NCBI RefSeq assembly: GCF_014646095.1
Contig: NZ_BMMU01000001.1
Coordinates: 620,001-684,000, forward strand
Reading direction: 5' to 3'
Source of the DNA: Streptomyces lacrimifluminis
GTDB taxonomy: Bacteria > Actinomycetota > Actinomycetes > Streptomycetales > Streptomycetaceae
DNA length: 64,000 nucleotides
A program made the translations under genes and the position numbers. Below the pieces are notes generated by a model. That model saw only the letters and a program-made list of their open reading frames with translations. It had not been told where the DNA came from and searched no databases. Positions 51,061 to 60,163 of the stretch are shown piece by piece. The first letter of the stretch is position 1. Each line of letters starts with the position of its first letter.

Positions 51061-51161
51061 AGGCGGCACCCCTCCAGTCGGCCGGTACTTCCTCAGCACC
51101 GGCCCGCATTTCAGCCCGTCCGGCGTTTGAGGACAAGGCCCGTTCAGGGCCGTTGGGGGGT

Positions 51162-51180
51162 CTGGGGGCGCAGCCCCCAG
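51162..51180. terminator. Terminator hairpin downstream of the nucleotidyltransferase
   Basis: CTGGGGGC / GCCCCCAG with a 3-base loop (51162-51180), of the form widespread in Streptomyces. It lies between the convergent nucleotidyltransferase and AlkA-like genes. A second small hairpin, GGCCC/GGGCC, precedes it. Confidence 0.7.
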
Positions 51181-51229
51181 GTTCAGGATGGGACGGGTAG
51201 GGGCGGCGGGGGCGAAGAAACCGCCCCCC

Positions 51230-52246
51230 TCAAAGCCGCCCGATATCCCCCTTACGCATACGCGGCCCCCGCCTCCCCGGTGTACGCCCACTCAACAAGA
51301 TCAGCCGAGCCGCCCGATGCCGCTGCCCCGCATACGGCTCCAGCAACGACAACATCACCTCGTCATCCGCATCCCGATCCCCCGCCAGCGCGAACCCGAC
51401 GATCCCCGGCAGATGCAGATCCCCCACGGTCACCGCATCCGCGGCCCCATGACTCCGCTGCACAACCTCCGCCGAGGTCCACGGCCCCACCCCGGGAACC
51501 ACCTCCAACCGAGCCCGCGCCCGCTCCGGATCCAGCGCCACAGCCTCCTCCAGCCGCCCCGCGACCCGAACCGCCCGCAGAATCGTCGACGCCCGCTTGT
51601 CGTCGACCCCGGCCCGATGCCACTCCCAGGACGGAATCAGAGCCCAGTCCCGAGCCGCAGGCACAACAAACAACCCTTGGGGCATACCTTCGGGCCCAGG
51701 CGCAGGTTCCCCGAACTTCCGTACGAGCAACCGCCAGGCCCGATACGCCTCATCGGTCGTGACCTTCTGCTCCAGTACGGACGGAATCAGCGACTCCATG
51801 ACCAGCCCGGTCCGCGTCAGCCGCAGCCCCGGCCGCCGATGCCGCGCGAGCGCGACAATCCGGTGCCGAGGCGCGAACACCTCGGGATCGTCGGCCGCCC
51901 CCAGCAACTCGGGCAACCGCTCCAGCAACCACTCGGCCCCGGGCCCCCACGCCTCCGCCCGGACCACCGAGTCCCGCAGCGCGACCCGCAACGTCCCGGC
52001 CCCGGCAGGCGTACGGCTGGCCCGCCACACAGACCCGTCCGGCGCCGCACGGAACGTGGGGTCGCCCGGCCCCCGCCGCAACGGCCCCAGCACCAGCCCG
52101 AGGTCGAGCGGCACACCGGGCGCCCAGGTCCGCGTCCGCCCCGGCGCGCCGGCCTGCCGGGGCACCCCACCGGGCACGACGACATGCCCACCCCGCACAG
52201 TCGTACGGGTGGGCTGCGAAGGCCGAGAAGCGAACCGTCCTGCCAC
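51230..52246 (-). CDS. DNA-3-methyladenine glycosylase II-like (HhH-GPD)
   Basis: 338 residues from a GTG after AGGAA. The N-terminal TATA-like domain is weakly conserved; the helix-hairpin-helix core VVPGVGPWTSAEVVQRSHGAADAVTVGDLHLPG holds the HhH (GVGPWTS) and the catalytic Asp (VGD), as in AlkA-type alkylbase glycosylases. It should excise alkylated purines in base-excision repair. No adjacent repair genes. The protein ends in a basic GRRGPRMRKGDIGRL tail. Confidence 0.85.
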   Translation of the reverse strand: MAGRFASRPSQPTRTTVRGGHVVVPGGVPRQAGAPGRTRTWAPGVPLDLGLVLGPLRRGPGDPTFRAAPDGSVWRASRTPAGAGTLRVALRDSVVRAEAWGPGAEWLLERLPELLGAADDPEVFAPRHRIVALARHRRPGLRLTRTGLVMESLIPSVLEQKVTTDEAYRAWRLLVRKFGEPAPGPEGMPQGLFVVPAARDWALIPSWEWHRAGVDDKRASTILRAVRVAGRLEEAVALDPERARARLEVVPGVGPWTSAEVVQRSHGAADAVTVGDLHLPGIVGFALAGDRDADDEVMLSLLEPYAGQRHRAARLILLSGRTPGRRGPRMRKGDIGRL

Positions 52247-52384
52247 GAAACCGTTCCTAGCACGCGAGAAACAAACCCAGAAGAAGCAAACCCTCTAAAG
52301 ACGGAAGCCCCCAAACGCACCGCACCGCCCTGCCGCGCAGCCCCGCACCACCCTGCCCCGCGCCGCACAGCCCTGCCCCGCATC

Positions 52385-53773
52385 TCACCGCACCTCGATG
52401 AACGCCCCCGCATCCCGATCCACCCGAGCTCGCGGCGCCTCCGCCGGATGCCCGACCGCGACCGCCCCCATCGGATCCCACCCGGACGGCAGCCCCAGCA
52501 CCTCCCGCACGACATCCCGGCAGAACATCGTCGAGGACACCCACGCGGACCCGAGCCGCTCACCGGCGAGCGCGACGAGGAAGTTCTGGACCCCGGCCCC
52601 GGCCGCGACCACGAACATCTCCCGCTCGGCCCCGTCCCGCCGAGCGTCCCCGTACGTGTGCGACCCGTCCATCACCAGACAGGGCACCACGAGATACGGC
52701 GCCCCCCGCAGCACATCCCCCCGCCGCACCCGCTTCGCGACGGACGCCTCGCTCCTCCCGTCCCGGCGCAGATCCGCGATCCAGGCGTCCCGCATCGCGT
52801 CGAGCAGTTCGGTCCGCGACCGCTCCGACTCCAGCAGGACGAAGCGCCAGGGCGTCGTGTGATGCGGAGCGGGCGCGGTCACCGCGGCGGCCACCGCCCG
52901 CCGTACCGCACCGGGGTCGACGGGTTCGTCGGTGAAGGCCCGCACCGTACGACGCTGGGTCACCGCCTCCCGCACGGCCTCCGACGTACCGAGCCGGAAC
53001 ATGTCGTCGCGGGCGTCGCGCACCATGGCCCGCGCCCCCGTCCCCTCGCTGTCACCCTCGACCACCACATGCGGCAGCCCGCGCGCGACGGCCACAGGCA
53101 GCCCCGAAGCCTTGCCCTTGACCAGGTCCCCGGCGGCGGCCAGCTCATCGGCGGTCGCCACGACCGTCGCGGAGAGCGGATTGCCGTACGCGTCCGTGCC
53201 CCCGCGCAGATCGTCGAGCACGTGCACGCCCGCGGCGCCGATCGCCACGTCCGTGAGCCCCGCGCGCCAGGGTCGCCCGAAGGTGTCGGTCACGACGACC
53301 CCGACGTTGACGCCCAGCGCGTCCCGGAGCCCGTCCCGGACGGCACGTGCGGACGCGTCGGGATCCTCGGGCAGCAACAGCACCGTCCCGGAAGGCGTGT
53401 TGGAGGCGTCGACGCCGGCCGCGGCCATCACCAGCCCCTGCCGGTTCTCCACGATCCGCAGCGATCCGCGCCGGGCGACGACCCGCACGGTCTCGGCGTC
53501 GATGGCGGCCTCCCGGTCGGCCGCCTCGACGACGCGGCCCTCGGCCTTGGACACGATCTTCGAGGTGACGAGCAGCACGTCCCCGTCGCGCAGCCCGGGC
53601 TCGGCGGCGGCGATGAGCTTCGCGAGGTCGTCCCCCCGCTGAACCTCGGGCAGCCCACCCACGGCCCAGACCTGATACCCGTCACCGCCACGGCCACGGC
53701 CACCGCCACCGTCGCCTGTTCCGCGACCGCCACCGGTACCGCTGGCACCCTCACCGGAAAGCTCGCCGCTCAA
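52385..53773 (-). CDS. fbiB: Coenzyme F420:L-glutamate ligase, bifunctional with nitroreductase-like domain
   Basis: 462 residues from TTG, in a four-base overlap with the fbiA stop (TTGA) after GGAGGAGG. The N-terminal CofE domain (about 30-260: [73 protein letters not shown]) adds glutamates to F420-0, and the C-terminal FMN-binding nitroreductase-like domain (about 270-460: [34 protein letters not shown]) reduces dehydro-F420. This fusion is characteristic of actinobacterial FbiB. A low-complexity Gly/Arg/Asp stretch (about 10-32) precedes the domain. It acts after FbiA. Confidence 0.93.
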   Translation of the reverse strand: MSGELSGEGASGTGGGRGTGDGGGGRGRGGDGYQVWAVGGLPEVQRGDDLAKLIAAAEPGLRDGDVLLVTSKIVSKAEGRVVEAADREAAIDAETVRVVARRGSLRIVENRQGLVMAAAGVDASNTPSGTVLLLPEDPDASARAVRDGLRDALGVNVGVVVTDTFGRPWRAGLTDVAIGAAGVHVLDDLRGGTDAYGNPLSATVVATADELAAAGDLVKGKASGLPVAVARGLPHVVVEGDSEGTGARAMVRDARDDMFRLGTSEAVREAVTQRRTVRAFTDEPVDPGAVRRAVAAAVTAPAPHHTTPWRFVLLESERSRTELLDAMRDAWIADLRRDGRSEASVAKRVRRGDVLRGAPYLVVPCLVMDGSHTYGDARRDGAEREMFVVAAGAGVQNFLVALAGERLGSAWVSSTMFCRDVVREVLGLPSGWDPMGAVAVGHPAEAPRARVDRDAGAFIEVR

Positions 53774-54729
53774 GCGCCCCGCACCTCCTCCGCCAGCGCG
53801 AGCGCCTCGCGCGCCATCCGCGCCGACGCCTCCACGTCCGTCATCATCAGCGGCACGGCACGGCAGCGGATGCCCGCCGTCTCCACCCGCTCCACCGCGC
53901 CCGCGTCGACCGTGTCGACGAGCCAGCCGTCCAGCAGCCCCGAGCCGTAGTGCTCGGCGACCGCCGCCGCCGTGGCCTCCACGCCCACCGCCGCGAGCAC
54001 CTTGTCGGCCATCCCGCGCACGGGCGCGTCCCCGACGATGGGGGAGAGGCCCACTACGGGCACGCCGGCCTCGGCGATCGCCTCGCGGATCCCGGGCACG
54101 GCCAGGATCGTCCCGACGGACACCACCGGGTTGGAGGGCGGGAAGAGGATCACGTCGGCGTCGGCGATCGCCTCAAGGACCCCAGGTGCCGGCTTCGCCT
54201 GTTCCGCGCCGACCGGCACGATGGCCTCGGCCGGCACGGAGGCCCGCAGCCGCACCCAGTACTCCTGGAAGTGGACGGCCTTGCGCTCGCCGTCCACCTC
54301 GACGGCGACATGCGTCTCCACACGGTCGTCGGACATCGGGATGAGCCGCACCCCGGGCTTCCACCGGTCGCACAGCGCCTCGGTGACGGCGCTCAGCGGA
54401 TAGCCCGCGCCGAGCATCTGCGTCCGCACGATGTGCGTGGCGAAGTCCCGGTCGCCGAGTCCGAACCACTCCGGCCCGACGCCGTACGCCGCGAGCTCCT
54501 CCTTCAGATGGAAGGTCTCGTCGGTCCGCCCCCAGCCCTGCTCCTCGTTGATGCCGCCGCCGAGGGTGTACATCACCGTGTCGAGATCGGGGCAGACCTT
54601 CAGCCCGAACAGGTGAATGTCGTCCCCGGTGTTGCCGATGACGGTGATGTCCGCGTCCGGCACGGCCCGCTGAAGACCGCGCAGGAACCGGGCACCGCCG
54701 ATGCCGCCTGCCAGAACCACAATGCGCAT
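53770..54729 (-). CDS. fbiA: 2-phospho-L-lactate transferase (F420-0 synthase)
   Basis: 319 residues; transfers the (dehydro)phospholactyl group onto Fo to make F420-0 precursor. N-terminal [69 protein letters not shown] and [15 protein letters not shown] are diagnostic for FbiA/CofD. The ATG at 54729 gives the standard N-terminus; ribosome site weak. It overlaps fbiB by four bases, so both are translated together. Coenzyme F420 serves redox reactions including some in natural-product pathways of actinomycetes. Confidence 0.94.
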   Translation of the reverse strand: MRIVVLAGGIGGARFLRGLQRAVPDADITVIGNTGDDIHLFGLKVCPDLDTVMYTLGGGINEEQGWGRTDETFHLKEELAAYGVGPEWFGLGDRDFATHIVRTQMLGAGYPLSAVTEALCDRWKPGVRLIPMSDDRVETHVAVEVDGERKAVHFQEYWVRLRASVPAEAIVPVGAEQAKPAPGVLEAIADADVILFPPSNPVVSVGTILAVPGIREAIAEAGVPVVGLSPIVGDAPVRGMADKVLAAVGVEATAAAVAEHYGSGLLDGWLVDTVDAGAVERVETAGIRCRAVPLMMTDVEASARMAREALALAEEVRGA

Positions 54730-54804
54730 GCGGCCAAGTCTTGCAGGCGGGTACGACAACGAGTCGACCGGTCGCCGGGCCCGGCCGCGAAGCCCCGCTG
54801 TCAG

Positions 54805-54844
54805 CCGTTCCCGACCGTTCCCGACCGTTCTCGGTCGTTCTCAG
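54805..54844. repeat. Four decamer repeats
   Basis: CCGTTCCCGA occurs twice, followed by two diverged copies (CCGTTCTCGG, TCGTTCTCAG), ending at the stop of the cupin gene. Probably slippage. Confidence 0.7.
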
Positions 54845-55335
54845 CCGGTCACGGCCACCGACGGCGAGCAGCGCGCAGCGTGCATCGGCATCTCCGTCAG
54901 GCCCGGGTAGTAGATGTGCAGGCTCACGGCGGGTTCGAGGCTGTCGTTGACCACCTCGTGGACGTACCCCGGAGCGAACACTCGCTGCGAACCCGCCCGC
55001 AACGCGCGCGTGCCGCGGTCGGTCCGCTCGGTCAGCTGCCCGTCCAGGACCGTCAGGACGCCCGACGAACCGCCGTGGTCGTGCAGCCCGCTGCCCTGCC
55101 CGGGGACCCAGGAGAGCAGCCACACCTCGTAACCGGGGCCGGTGCGCAACCGGTGGTACCAGCGCGAGGTCGCGTCGTACTGGACGAGGTGCGCCCACTG
55201 GGAGCGGTCCGCGGCGATGGTGCGGGCCAGGCCGACGAAGTCGGCGACGGTGGCCGGGTGCTCGCGCGGCGCCTGGAGGAGGTGCGGTACTTCGAGGATG
55301 TCGCCGGCGATCTGGAGGTCGCTGTCGCTGTTCAT
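54841..55335 (-). CDS. Cysteine dioxygenase-type cupin
   Basis: 164 residues. HDHGGSSGVLTVLDGQLTE carries the HxH ... metal-binding motif 1 of thiol dioxygenases and YVHEVVNDSLEPAVSLHIY the second His. The preceding YHRLRTGPGYEVWLLSWVPGQGS is typical of bacterial CDO-like proteins. Expected to oxidise cysteine or a related thiol to the sulfinate using non-haem iron. The Cys-Tyr crosslink position cannot be judged by eye. The 5' region shares a 671-bp gap with whiB. Substrate not proven. Confidence 0.85.
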   Translation of the reverse strand: MNSDSDLQIAGDILEVPHLLQAPREHPATVADFVGLARTIAADRSQWAHLVQYDATSRWYHRLRTGPGYEVWLLSWVPGQGSGLHDHGGSSGVLTVLDGQLTERTDRGTRALRAGSQRVFAPGYVHEVVNDSLEPAVSLHIYYPGLTEMPMHAARCSPSVAVTG

Positions 55336-55902
55336 GGAGTGCGGAGTCCTCGGCGGGAGAAGTGTGGGGGCTGGCTGGGTGTCGCGTACCGTCCGCCCGG
55401 GTCACGGGCGGGAAAGGCATCGCCCTGGTGTGGGCTTCGGGGAACAGCAGCCGAGTCGCGGTGGACTCAAAGGCAGCCGGAGCGCGTTGGGCTCAACAGC
55501 TGGAACAGCAACAACAGCTACAGCGAACACGGTCAGCACCGAGGGACCGCGCGGGGCGGGTCGAGGTGAGTGCCAAGTTCGCGAGCATGCCCACAAGGAC
55601 ATCGGTTCACACCAGCACTGTCAACTCGACGCCCGGTATGTGGGACATGTTTCACCTCATCCGGTTCACCTCCCAGGTGAAAGGTTTGTTCCCCCGCCTT
55701 CGGGGACACATGGCGCACAACCAGGCGCACTGAGCTCGGAACGAGATCGAACTTCTGGGCGTCCTCCCCCGTACAGGCGCTGTGCGGGGGTAGGCGTCCC
55801 CCGGGGCCTCCTCTGCTCTGTCAAGGTTTATGCCGATTTGAACACTTTCCGCATGGCCTTGGTTCCGCAGAGTGAATAAGAGGCCCAATAGCAGATCTCG
55901 GC
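55336..55902. other. Gap upstream of whiB
   Basis: Most of the 671-bp divergent gap between the cupin gene and whiB. Sequence composition falls toward AT near 55820-55960. A 55-codon frame (55566-55733) has no ribosome site and un-Streptomyces-like codons, so I do not call it. Regulatory sites for whiB are likely here, but I can name only the promoter below. Confidence 0.5.
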
Positions 55903-55932
55903 TTGACTCGCCCGGATCAGCACACTTGTAAT
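55903..55932 (+). promoter_or_regulatory. Vegetative-type promoter of whiB
   Basis: TTGACT (55903-55908) and TGTAAT (55927-55932) with an 18-bp spacer, a good match to housekeeping sigma (HrdB) promoters. The transcript would start near 55940, about 68 bases before the whiB ATG. Confidence 0.6.
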
Positions 55933-56006
55933 TTCACTCGTGTCGTTCGGCCGATACCGGTCAGCGGCAACCTCACGGGGACGCGAAAGACAGACGAGGG
56001 GCGCAC

Positions 56007-56270
56007 ATGACCGAGACGGTGCAGCAACTGCTGGTCGACGACGCGGACGAGGAACTCGGCTGGCAGGAGCGCGCGCTGTGCGCCCAGACCGACCCCGAGT
56101 CCTTCTTCCCCGAGAAGGGCGGCTCGACCCGCGAGGCCAAGAAGGTCTGCCTCGCGTGCGAGGTCCGCTCCGAGTGCCTTGAGTACGCCCTCGCGAACGA
56201 CGAACGCTTCGGCATCTGGGGCGGGCTGTCCGAGCGGGAACGCCGTCGGCTGAAGAAGGCCGCGGTCTGA
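56007..56270 (+). CDS. whiB: Sporulation regulator WhiB
   Basis: 87-residue iron-sulphur transcription factor needed, with WhiA, to stop aerial growth and start sporulation septation. Cys25, Cys48, Cys51 and Cys57 (CLACEVRSEC) coordinate the [4Fe-4S] cluster; the GIWGG turn (69-73) and basic tail ERRRLKKAAV contact sigma/DNA. The sequence matches S. coelicolor WhiB almost residue for residue from memory, which also supports the organism assignment. GAGGGG precedes the ATG. It has its own promoter upstream. Confidence 0.97.
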   Translation: MTETVQQLLVDDADEELGWQERALCAQTDPESFFPEKGGSTREAKKVCLACEVRSECLEYALANDERFGIWGGLSERERRRLKKAAV

Positions 56271-56485
56271 GGCGTACGGCACCGGGCTCCACGTAACGCG
56301 GCACAGCGACTACGCAGAACACGGCAACGCGGCACAACGAACGGCCCGTCGCGGGTGGGGTTGTCCACAGGCGGCGGGCCGCCGTGCTGCCCAGCCGATA
56401 GTGTGGCTGTTCGTCCGAGACGCCCCGCCGCTCACAGAGGGCACAGGCGTCCACCACAGTCCACCGAACCGGGGCCCGTACCTCG

Positions 56486-59400
56486 ATGTCCGCGCACAGC
56501 CACACGGCAGCCGACTACGGCACTGCCACCACGCCCGAGTTCCCGCGTCACGTGGTGACCGCGGTACTCGTCTCCCACGACGGCGCCCGCTGGCTGCCCG
56601 AGGTGCTCGCCGGACTGCTCGGGCAGGAGCGCCCGGTGCAGAACGTCATGGCGGCCGACACCGGCAGCGCGGACGACTCCGCCCAGCTGGTCACCGAAGC
56701 CCTCGGCGCCGACCGCGTCCTGCACCTCGCCCGCCGCACCGGCTTCGGCCAGGCCGTCGAGGAGGCCAACCGCACCGCGCCCGTCCTCACCCCGGACGAG
56801 CTGACGTACCTGAAGCGCCCCAGCGGCTGGGACCCCGTCACCCGCAGCTGGCGCGACGACGCGTACGACATGCCCGAGCTGCCCCACGGTGAGCCGGTGC
56901 AATGGCTCTGGCTGCTGCACGACGACTGCGCCCCCGACCCGGACGCCCTGGCCCAGATGTTGCGGGTCGTGGAGCACGAGCACGAGTTGGGCCGGGGCGA
57001 CGACATCGCGGTGGTCGGCCCCAAACTGCGGGGCTGGTACGACCGCAGACAGCTCCTCGAAGTCGGCGTCACCATCGCCAACTCCGGCCGCCGCTGGACC
57101 GGCCTCGACCGCCGCGAGCAGGACCAGGGCCAGCACGACCACGTCCGCCCGGTGCTGTCCGTGTCCACCGCGGGCATGCTCGTACGGCGGGACGTCTTCG
57201 ACGCACTCGGCGGCTTCGACCGCCGACTGCCCCTGATGCGTGACGACGTCGACCTGTGCTGGCGCGCCACCGCCGCCGGCCACCGTGTCCTCGTCGCCCC
57301 CGAAGCGGTCGTACGGCACGCCGAGGCGTCCTCCCGCGAGCGTCGCACCGTCGACTGCGTGGGCCGCACCTCCGCGTCCCCGCACAAGGTCGACAAGGCC
57401 GGCGCCGTCTACACCCTGCTCGTCAACAGCCGTACGGCGCAGCTGCCCTGGGTGCTGCTGCGCGTGGTGCTCGGCACGCTGGTCCGCGTGGTGGCGTACC
57501 TGGTCGGCAAGGTCCCCGGACAGGCCGTCGACGAGATCCGCGGCCTCCTGGGCACCCTCCTTCGGCCCGAGCGGATCATCGCGGGGCGCCGCCGACGAGG
57601 CGCCGCCCGGATCGACAAGGGCGAGCTGCGAGCCCTGTTCCCGCCGCCCGGCGCGACCGTGCGGGCCACCATCGAACAGGTCGCCGGCGACTTCGGCGGC
57701 CGCTCCGACCCCGAGGTCACCTCGGGCGCGGGCCGGCACGGCGGCGCTGTCGAGTCCGGGCCCGGGGGTGACGACGCCGACTTCCTGGAGGTCGAGCAGT
57801 TCGTCCGCCTCAAGCGCATCGCCCGCAAGCCCGGCCCGGTGCTCTTCCTCGTCCTCCTGCTCGTCTCGCTCGTCGCCTGCCGTGGACTGCTCGGCGGCGG
57901 CGCCCTCGTGGGCGGCGCGCTGCTGCCCGCGCCGGCCGACTCCGCCGAACTCTGGGCGCGTTATCTGGACGCCTGGCATCCGGTGGGCGTGGGCGACACA
58001 TCGTCGGCGCCGCCCTATCTGGCGCTCGTCGCGATGCTCGCCTCCACGCTGTTCGGCTCGGCGGGCCTCGCGGTCACCGTCCTGCTGATCGCCTCGGTGC
58101 CACTGGCCGGCTTCACCGCGTACTTCGCCTCCCGCCCGCTCGTCGAATCACGGCTCCTGCGCGCGTGGGCCGCCGTCGTCTACGCCTTCCTGCCCGCCAC
58201 CACCGGCGCGCTGGCGGGCGGCCGGATCGGCACCGCCGTACTCGCCGTCCTGCTGCCGCTGATGGCCCGCGCGGGCGTCGCGGCAAGCGGTCTGACGCAC
58301 GCGTCGGGGGCGCGCGGCAGCTGGCGTGCCACCTGGGCGTACACGCTGCTGCTGACGATCACCACCGCCTTCACGCCGATCGTGTGGCCCATCGCCCTGC
58401 TGCTCGGTCTCGCGCTCCTCGTCGTGCGGCGGGGCGAGATCACCGCCTACGGGCTGCGCTTCCTGGCCCAGCTCGGCGTGCCCCTGCTGGTGCTGGCCCC
58501 CTGGTCGCTGTCCCTGCTCCCGTTCGGCTTCTTCCAGGAAGCCGGCCTGGAGTACGGCTCCGGCTCCGCGGGCGCCCTCGACCTCCTCAGCGCCAGCCCG
58601 GGCGGCCCCGGCACGGTCAGCGGGCTGATGCTCATCGGCGTCGTGCTGGCCGCACTGGCCGCCCTGCTGCGCACCGAGCGCCAGTTCGGCATCTGGGCCG
58701 CCTGGGCGGTCGCCCTGGTGGCGCTCGTCTTCGCGGTCCTCTCGAACAGTTCGACGTGGGCCGGACCCGCCACCCTCGTCTACGGCCTCGCCCTGCTGGC
58801 CGCCGCCGCGCTCGGCGCCGACGGGGCACGCTCGCGCGTGGCCGAGCAGAGCTTCGGCTGGCGTCAGCCGGTCGCCGCGCTGATCGCGTTCGCCGCCGCG
58901 GCGGGCCCACTGCTGCTCGCCGCCGGCTGGATGATCGGCGGCGCCGACGGTCCTGTGGAACGGCGTGACCCTGTCCAGGTGCCCGCCTTCGTCGCCGAGG
59001 AGAGCGGCACCCGCGACCAGGCCCGCACCCTGGTCCTGGCCAGCGACTCCACCGCCCGCGTCGGCTACACCCTCGTCCGCGGATCCGGCGTCCGCCTCGG
59101 CGACGGCGAACTCGCCGCACAGAGCGGTGAGAACGAACTCCTCGACAAGGTCGTCGCCAACCTCGTCGCGGGCTCCGGCGCCGACCAGGCCGACGAACTC
59201 GGCGGCTTCGCCGTGCGCTACGTCCTCGTCCACAAGGGCGCGCCCCGCCAGGTCGGCCGCGTCCTCGACGCCACACCAGGCCTGACCAGGCTCAGCCAGC
59301 AGGACGGCGGTGCCCTGTGGCGCGTCGACCAGCAGGTTTCGCGTGCAGCCATCGTCCCGGCGTCCGGCTCCGGCGACGCGCAGCCCGTCGCCGCCGGACC

Positions 59401-60163
59401 CGTCGACATCCACACCACGATCCCGGCCGGCTCCGGCAGCCGCGTCCTGCGCCTCGCCGACGCCGTCGACGAGTCATGGACGGCCACGCTGGACGGCAGG
59501 CCCCTCACCCCCACCACTCTCGACGGCTGGGCCCAGGGCTTCGAGCTTCCCTCCTCCGGAGGGAAGCTGGACGTCACCTTCGACACCCCGGTCGGCCACA
59601 CCGCCTGGCTGTGGACGCAGGGCGCGCTCGCCGTCGTCCTCGTCGTCATGGCCCTGCCGGGCCGCCGCCGGGACGTCGACGACGACCTTCCCGAGGAAGA
59701 GCGCCAGATCCCCGCCCAGGACACCACCGGCGAGGGCCGCCGCGCCCGCCGCCTGCGCGCCCAGGCGGAGGCCGACCAGACCGAACAGGCCGACGACCAG
59801 GCCGAGTTCCCCTCCGCCACCTCGCCTCCTCCGGAGGAGCACCCGGCCGCGATCCCGCAGCAGCAGCCGTACGGCGACGAATGGAACACGGCGGCCTACG
59901 CGGGCACCCAGTACGACGGCTACAGCGCCGACCAGTACCAGAACACCCAGCAGTACCCGCCGGGCACCTACGACCCGGCGTACCAGGGGGATCCGTACCA
60001 GAGCGGCCAGTACGACCCGTACGCGTACGGCGGTTCGCCGCAGCCGACGGCGTACGACCAGACGTACACCCAGGGTTACGACCCCGCGTACGACCCGGCC
60101 CAGCCGCAGCAGCCACAGCAGCCACACCCGCAGGGTGAGCACCCCGACGGGAGCCAGCAGTGA
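56486..60163 (+). CDS. Very large GT2 glycosyltransferase membrane protein
   Basis: 1225 residues. The N-terminal GT2 domain (about 20-300: VVTAVLVSHDGARWLPEVL, VQWLWLLHDDCAPDPDAL with DD motif, PLMRDDVDLCWRATAAGHRV) is followed by about 12 hydrophobic helices (about 440-860), an extracytoplasmic beta-rich region (about 870-1060) and one more helix. A 150-residue disordered tail is full of Gln, Tyr, Pro and Asp (YDGYSADQYQNTQQYPP, DPAYQGDPYQSGQYDP). The layout resembles actinobacterial multidomain GTs that act on lipid-linked sugars. Its 3' end overlaps the next gene (GTGA), and both lie between whiB and manB; a role in envelope glycosylation is likely but unproven. Confidence 0.85.
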   Translation: MSAHSHTAADYGTATTPEFPRHVVTAVLVSHDGARWLPEVLAGLLGQERPVQNVMAADTGSADDSAQLVTEALGADRVLHLARRTGFGQAVEEANRTAPVLTPDELTYLKRPSGWDPVTRSWRDDAYDMPELPHGEPVQWLWLLHDDCAPDPDALAQMLRVVEHEHELGRGDDIAVVGPKLRGWYDRRQLLEVGVTIANSGRRWTGLDRREQDQGQHDHVRPVLSVSTAGMLVRRDVFDALGGFDRRLPLMRDDVDLCWRATAAGHRVLVAPEAVVRHAEASSRERRTVDCVGRTSASPHKVDKAGAVYTLLVNSRTAQLPWVLLRVVLGTLVRVVAYLVGKVPGQAVDEIRGLLGTLLRPERIIAGRRRRGAARIDKGELRALFPPPGATVRATIEQVAGDFGGRSDPEVTSGAGRHGGAVESGPGGDDADFLEVEQFVRLKRIARKPGPVLFLVLLLVSLVACRGLLGGGALVGGALLPAPADSAELWARYLDAWHPVGVGDTSSAPPYLALVAMLASTLFGSAGLAVTVLLIASVPLAGFTAYFASRPLVESRLLRAWAAVVYAFLPATTGALAGGRIGTAVLAVLLPLMARAGVAASGLTHASGARGSWRATWAYTLLLTITTAFTPIVWPIALLLGLALLVVRRGEITAYGLRFLAQLGVPLLVLAPWSLSLLPFGFFQEAGLEYGSGSAGALDLLSASPGGPGTVSGLMLIGVVLAALAALLRTERQFGIWAAWAVALVALVFAVLSNSSTWAGPATLVYGLALLAAAALGADGARSRVAEQSFGWRQPVAALIAFAAAAGPLLLAAGWMIGGADGPVERRDPVQVPAFVAEESGTRDQARTLVLASDSTARVGYTLVRGSGVRLGDGELAAQSGENELLDKVVANLVAGSGADQADELGGFAVRYVLVHKGAPRQVGRVLDATPGLTRLSQQDGGALWRVDQQVSRAAIVPASGSGDAQPVAAGPVDIHTTIPAGSGSRVLRLADAVDESWTATLDGRPLTPTTLDGWAQGFELPSSGGKLDVTFDTPVGHTAWLWTQGALAVVLVVMALPGRRRDVDDDLPEEERQIPAQDTTGEGRRARRLRAQAEADQTEQADDQAEFPSATSPPPEEHPAAIPQQQPYGDEWNTAAYAGTQYDGYSADQYQNTQQYPPGTYDPAYQGDPYQSGQYDPYAYGGSPQPTAYDQTYTQGYDPAYDPAQPQQPQQPHPQGEHPDGSQQ

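Larger units (their letters stand above)
50773..51229. other. Long intergenic gap with tandem repeats and terminator
   Basis: 457 bp without a gene. It contains 2.5 tandem copies of a ~100-bp unit, a streptomycete dispersed element (CCCGTCCGGCGTTTGAGGAC, 51116-51135) and a terminator hairpin, each listed or described in the findings. Confidence 0.7.

Noticed and set aside
55566..55733. 55-codon ORF upstream of whiB
   Set aside because: No ribosome site and codon use (ACA, AGG, GTT, ACT) unlike the surrounding genes; more likely regulatory DNA.
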